A model generated the notes under the pieces. The model was not told the origin of the DNA and did not search any database. It saw nothing but the letters and a program-made list of their open reading frames with translations. The position numbers and the translations under genes were made by a program. Shown piece by piece: positions 6,056 through 9,764 of a stretch of DNA of 9,764 nucleotides. The stretch is taken from NCBI GenBank assembly GCA_027346035.1, contig DAIESZ010000171.1, positions 1 to 9,764 on the forward strand, in the 5' to 3' direction. This DNA comes from Propionibacteriaceae bacterium (GTDB taxonomy: Bacteria; Actinomycetota; Actinomycetes; Propionibacteriales; Propionibacteriaceae). Position 1 is the first letter of the stretch, and every line of letters begins with the position of its first letter.

Positions 6056-7912
6056 ATGCGTGTGGAGTTCGGTGAGATCACGGTGCAGGGCGCTCTCCCC
6101 GGTGGGGGAGACGGGTTGCCGATCCTCGACGCCGGCGGCGCGGTGAGCGTTCCGGCGTCCGACCTGGAGCGGCTGGGCGGCGGGGCCGTGGCCCGGTATC
6201 CGACCGTGCTGCCCTACGATCGCCAGGCGGGCTATTCCCGCGAGGTGGGACCGCACGTGCTCCGCACCGTCACGGTCGGCGACCAGCGGACGAGCGCGAC
6301 GTTCCTGCTCGACCTCGGCGGGCGGCTGTGGAGTCTGGTGGTCGACGGCCGAGAACTGCTGCACCGGCCCGAGCCCTTGATGATCGGACACCTCGCCCTG
6401 CGCAACGCGTGGTTCGCGGGCGGCACCGAATGGAACCTGGGCTTCACCGGCCACTGGCCGCTCACGTGCTCGCCCGTCTTCGCGGGCGTGGTGTCCGGCC
6501 CGGGCCAGCACGGCGAGGTGCTGCGGCTGTGGGAGTACGAGCGGATGCTCGGCATCATCTGGCGGATCGATGTCATGGTCGTCGACGGCGTGCTGCTCGT
6601 CCACCCGGTGGTGCACAACCGCACCTCCGCGACGGTGCCGGTGTACTGGTGGTCGAACACCGCCGTGCCGCTCGAACCCGAGTCGCGCGTGCTCGTGCCC
6701 GCAGACGAGGCCTGGCACTACGACGAACGCTCGCTGCTGGAGTTGGTGCCGGTGCCCGGCGCGCCCGATGCCACGCGCCCCGGAGTCCTCGAGGGCGCGG
6801 CCGACCACTTCTTCCGGATCGCCGGACGTCCCTGGATCGTCGCGGTCGGTGCGGACGGCACCGGCCTCGGGCAGGTCTCCACGCCCCGGTTGCCCGGCCG
6901 CAAGCTGTTTCGCTGGGGCACCGGTGCGGGCGGACGCCGGTGGCAGCGCTGGCTCTCGCCACGGGGCGGTGACTACCTCGAGATCCAGGCCGGACTTGCG
7001 AGCACCCAGTTGGAGCATCTGCCGCTGCCCGCGGGGCAGGTATGGGAGTGGACCGAGGCCTACGGCCTCGCCTGCCCGGGCGGTGACGCCCACGGCGAAT
7101 GGAACCGGGCGGTGGACGCGGGCCACCGCTCCGTCGACGCCATGATCGGCGCCGATGCGCTCGACGAGGTCGATGCGCAGTTCGCGGCGCTGCGGGACCA
7201 GGAGCCGATGGTGGTCGCCACGGCGTCCGGGTGGGGAGCCCTCCAGATGGAGGCCGACGCCCGTCCGGCCACCGGCACACCCTTCCCGGCATCGACGCTG
7301 GCGGCCGATCAGCACCCGTGGCTCGGCCTGCTGCACACCGGGGCCCTGCCGGCCGTGGGAACGCTGCCGCCACCGATCACGGGTGAACCGTGGCGGACGC
7401 TGCTGGCCACGGCCACCGGATGGCGAGAGCGCTACCTCGCGGCCCGGATCGCGCTCGCCGACGGTCACCGGCAGGCTGCCGAGCAGCTGCTACGGGACTC
7501 GCTGGCCGATCGTCCCTCGTGGCAGGCGCTGCGGGCGCTCGCGCACCTGTCACCGCAACCCGAGCGCGGCGACCTGCTCGTGCGCGCCTGGCGCGACCAC
7601 GGCGGCGTGCCGCTGCTGCTGGAGGCACTCGACGCGCTCCACGATGCCCGTCGCGGTGCCGACATGCTCGCCCTCATCGACGGTCTCGACGAGGCCACCC
7701 GGAGGGTTCCCCGCGTCCGGCTCGCCGAGGCGCGGGGGGCGGTGCTCACCGGTGACCCCGACCGGGCCGGAGCCATCCTCGACGGGGGAATCCTCGAGGT
7801 GCCCGACCTCCGCGAGGGCGAGGACAGCCTCGCCGATATGTGGCTCGACTACCAGGCCGCGGCGGGCAAGGCCGAGCCGCTGCCAGCCGCCTACGACTTC
7901 CGGATGCACTGA
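6056..7912 (+). CDS. DUF5107 protein with C-terminal TPR-like repeats, probable carbohydrate-active protein
   Basis: A 618-residue protein of the DUF5107 type, a galactose-mutarotase-like beta-sandwich of unproven function. The sandwich spans about residues 40-340. Conserved-looking stretches include WFAGGTEWNLGFTGHWP (Glu125), VHPVVHNRTSATVPVYWWSN, DYLEIQAGLASTQLEHLP (Glu309) and VWEWTEAYG (Glu331, Glu334); these acidic and aromatic residues are candidate sugar-binding or catalytic groups. From about 440 the protein turns into helical, Ala/Leu-rich, TPR-like repeats (RIALADGHRQAAEQLLRDSL, then RLAEARGAVLTGDPDRAGAI). No signal peptide or membrane segment, so cytoplasmic. It follows glyS by 65 bp but seems to have its own leaderless start, and it converges with the GH36 gene. 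It is shorter than the roughly 1000-residue multi-TPR members I recall in Bacteroidota. A role in sugar or oligosaccharide processing is inferred from fold and neighbours. Confidence 0.8.
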   Translation: MRVEFGEITVQGALPGGGDGLPILDAGGAVSVPASDLERLGGGAVARYPTVLPYDRQAGYSREVGPHVLRTVTVGDQRTSATFLLDLGGRLWSLVVDGRELLHRPEPLMIGHLALRNAWFAGGTEWNLGFTGHWPLTCSPVFAGVVSGPGQHGEVLRLWEYERMLGIIWRIDVMVVDGVLLVHPVVHNRTSATVPVYWWSNTAVPLEPESRVLVPADEAWHYDERSLLELVPVPGAPDATRPGVLEGAADHFFRIAGRPWIVAVGADGTGLGQVSTPRLPGRKLFRWGTGAGGRRWQRWLSPRGGDYLEIQAGLASTQLEHLPLPAGQVWEWTEAYGLACPGGDAHGEWNRAVDAGHRSVDAMIGADALDEVDAQFAALRDQEPMVVATASGWGALQMEADARPATGTPFPASTLAADQHPWLGLLHTGALPAVGTLPPPITGEPWRTLLATATGWRERYLAARIALADGHRQAAEQLLRDSLADRPSWQALRALAHLSPQPERGDLLVRAWRDHGGVPLLLEALDALHDARRGADMLALIDGLDEATRRVPRVRLAEARGAVLTGDPDRAGAILDGGILEVPDLREGEDSLADMWLDYQAAAGKAEPLPAAYDFRMH

Positions 7913-7922
7913 CTCCGGGAGA

Positions 7923-9764
7923 TCACAGCCGCTCGGCCACGAAGATCCTGGTTCGCTCGGGCAGCACGTCGGGGGCCCGCACGCCCAGGGTGGCCAGCTG
8001 GCGTCCGGTGAGCACGACAGGAGTGCCCGGATGCTCGCCCCGGGGCAGCGTGAGGCCGAGTTCGGACACGCGGTAGCCGGCGTCGGGATCGAGCCCGGGC
8101 AACGGGAGCATGCCGATGCTCCAGGTGGGCGCAAGCTCCAGCAGCGTGAACCCGTAGATCGCCCTCTGGGGTGTCACCACGCCGTGCAGGTAGGCGCCCG
8201 GCTGCTGCAGATCGACCCGGACGAGCCGGCCGTCGTTCAGCACGCCCCTGTTCTGTTTGTACCAGCGGATCCATTCGCCGAGGCGCTCGAGTTCGTGCGG
8301 TGTCGCCTGGGCGAGGTCCCACTCGATGCCGAGGTGCCCGAACACCGCCGTCGCCGCGCGGTAGTCGATGTCGTGGTGGCGTCCGGTGGTGTGCGACGCC
8401 CCGGACGCGATGTGCGAGCCGAGCATCTCGGGGGGCAGCAGCTGGGCGGTCCAGCGCAGCATCTGCTGACGGTCGGTGGGATCGATGTTGTCGCTCACCC
8501 ACACGCGGTCGCAGTGCTGCATGACCTCCAGGTCGATCCGGGCGCCGCCGGAGCTGCACGATTCGATTTCCAGCCCGGGGTGCGCCGCCTTGAGCTCGTC
8601 GACCAGCCGATAGAACGCGAGCGTCTGCTCGTGCACCCCCGGCCGTCCGTCCGGCGCCGTTCCGGCGTCGAGAAGGTCACGGTTGTGGTCCCACTTGATG
8701 TAGCCGATGTCGTACTCGCCGAGGATCGCCATCATCTGGTCGCGCACGTGCGCGTAGGCCTCCGGGATCCCGATGTTGAGCACCCACTGGTGCCGCGACG
8801 TCAGCGGCATCCGCCCCGGCACCTGCATCACCCATTCCGGATGGGCGCGGGCGAGGTCGGAGTCGGGGTTGACCATCTCGGGCTCGAACCAGAGGCCGAA
8901 CTGCATGCCCAGTCCGGTGACGGCGTCGACGAGCGGATGCAGCCCGTCAGGCCACAGGTCCGGGCTCACGAACCAGTCACCGAGACCCGAACGATCGTCG
9001 CGGCGCGACCCGAACCACCCGTCATCGAGCACGTAGCGTTCGACGCCCAGGTCGGCCGCCCGCTCGGCGAGGTCGATGAGGCGGGCGGCGTCGTGATCGA
9101 AGTAGACGGCCTCCCACACGTTGAGCGTGACGGGACGGGAGGCGTCGACACGGGGCTCACGGCCGCGGAGCAGCGCGTGGTGGTGGGCCGCGATCTCGTC
9201 GAGGCCCGTGCCGTGGTTGAAGTAGATCCACGGCGATTCGTAGGCGTCACCGGCGTCCAGAACGACCTCACCCGGGAGCAGCAGCTCACCGCCGCCCAGC
9301 ACCTGCTCGCCGGTGAGCACCCTCTCGGCGTAGGTGACATGGTTGCCGCTCCACGCCGTGTGTGCGCTCCAGATCTCGCCAGCGGCGAAGCCGAAGCCGG
9401 GCTCGCCGAGATGGACCACGGAGGCCGCGTCGGCCCCGGTCCGGCCGTGCCGTCCCTCGCGGACGTGCGCGCCCATCACCATCGGCAGGCGCTGGGGCAC
9501 CCGCTCCTTGCCCCACCGGCCCACGAGGTCAAGCAGCTCTCCGGCGCGGGCGGGCACCGGAAGGGCGATCACGAGCCCTTCGAGGTGGTAACCGTCGGCG
9601 CCGGCGTTGCTGAGTCGCGCGCGCGTCCGCACCAGGCCGGTCGGCAGCATCTCGACGGTGAGGTCGAGATCGAGGGCGGTGTCGGGGTCCCCGGCGTGGA
9701 AGACCACGCGTGCCGCTCCGGCGGCGGCGTCCACCCGAACCACCTCGGACGCCGGCAACACCCC
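7923..9764 (-). CDS. Alpha-galactosidase, glycoside hydrolase family 36 (partial, N-terminus missing)
   Basis: The frame is open to the right edge; at least 613 residues are visible and, judging from catalytic positions in known enzymes, roughly 110-120 N-terminal residues lie outside. It hydrolyses terminal alpha-1,6-galactosyl units, as in melibiose, raffinose or galactomannan oligosaccharides. The visible part starts inside the N-terminal beta-sandwich, followed by the TIM barrel. Barrel motifs: YVLDDGWFGSR, WFEPEMVNPDSDL, IKWDHNRD with the nucleophile Asp (codon 8688-8690), ESCSSGGARIDLEVM for substrate binding, and WVSDNIDPTDR with the acid/base Asp (codon 8490-8492), 66 residues apart as expected. 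The C-terminal beta domain ends FVAERL. A GTG at 9761 is in frame but is not the real start. No export signal can be judged. The bacterial length class is the large, usually tetrameric AgaA/MelA type. Confidence 0.95.
   Translation of the reverse strand, partial: GVLPASEVVRVDAAAGAARVVFHAGDPDTALDLDLTVEMLPTGLVRTRARLSNAGADGYHLEGLVIALPVPARAGELLDLVGRWGKERVPQRLPMVMGAHVREGRHGRTGADAASVVHLGEPGFGFAAGEIWSAHTAWSGNHVTYAERVLTGEQVLGGGELLLPGEVVLDAGDAYESPWIYFNHGTGLDEIAAHHHALLRGREPRVDASRPVTLNVWEAVYFDHDAARLIDLAERAADLGVERYVLDDGWFGSRRDDRSGLGDWFVSPDLWPDGLHPLVDAVTGLGMQFGLWFEPEMVNPDSDLARAHPEWVMQVPGRMPLTSRHQWVLNIGIPEAYAHVRDQMMAILGEYDIGYIKWDHNRDLLDAGTAPDGRPGVHEQTLAFYRLVDELKAAHPGLEIESCSSGGARIDLEVMQHCDRVWVSDNIDPTDRQQMLRWTAQLLPPEMLGSHIASGASHTTGRHHDIDYRAATAVFGHLGIEWDLAQATPHELERLGEWIRWYKQNRGVLNDGRLVRVDLQQPGAYLHGVVTPQRAIYGFTLLELAPTWSIGMLPLPGLDPDAGYRVSELGLTLPRGEHPGTPVVLTGRQLATLGVRAPDVLPERTRIFVAERL

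Noticed and set aside
5960..7468. 502-codon open frame on the minus strand opposite DUF5107
   Set aside because: Composition typical of an antisense frame (Arg/Gly/His-rich), with no family resemblance, while the plus-strand frame shows clear domain structure.

Overview
This window comes from a high-GC Gram-positive bacterium (Actinomycetota). The evidence is GC-rich DNA with strong G/C third-position bias, a recO and class II GlyRS pair of actinobacterial type, a Tat-dependent lipoprotein, and -10 boxes (TANNNT or close to it) placed exactly six bases before start codons, the signature of leaderless actinobacterial transcripts. The recO / small monooxygenase-like gene / glyS order would fit Propionibacteriaceae or relatives, but that placement is recalled gene order and was not tested here.

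Layout. (1) Positions 1-3012, minus strand: a carbohydrate-uptake and degradation unit. A GH2 beta-mannosidase is followed, after a gap with a strong hairpin, by the 5' part of a family-5 (OppA/DppA-like) solute-binding lipoprotein that runs off the left edge. Upstream of the mannosidase lies a good sigma-70-type promoter (TTGACA, 16-bp spacer, TTGAAT), with a 24-bp palindrome just past the predicted transcription start that looks like a repressor operator. (2) Positions 3013-3359: a divergent intergenic region with that promoter and operator, plus a 27-bp GC-rich tandem repeat (about three imperfect copies) just before recO. (3) Positions 3360-5990, plus strand: a housekeeping block of recO (recombinational repair), a small ABM-fold protein and glycyl-tRNA synthetase. 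uppS, which often follows recO in actinobacteria, is not here. (4) Positions 6056-7912, plus strand: a 618-residue DUF5107 protein, with a galactose-mutarotase-like beta-sandwich followed by a helical TPR-like tail. Its function is unknown, but it probably acts on sugars. (5) Positions 7923-9764, minus strand: a GH36 alpha-galactosidase converging on the DUF5107 gene with a 10-bp gap and cut by the right edge.

The housekeeping island is thus bracketed by glycan-use genes. The beta-mannosidase and oligosaccharide-binding lipoprotein on one side and the alpha-galactosidase on the other fit breakdown of plant galactomannan or glucomannan oligosaccharides: import, then removal of beta-mannosyl and alpha-galactosyl units in the cytoplasm. 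The DUF5107 protein is the main uncharacterised component. No mobile elements, CRISPR arrays, tRNAs or rRNAs were seen.
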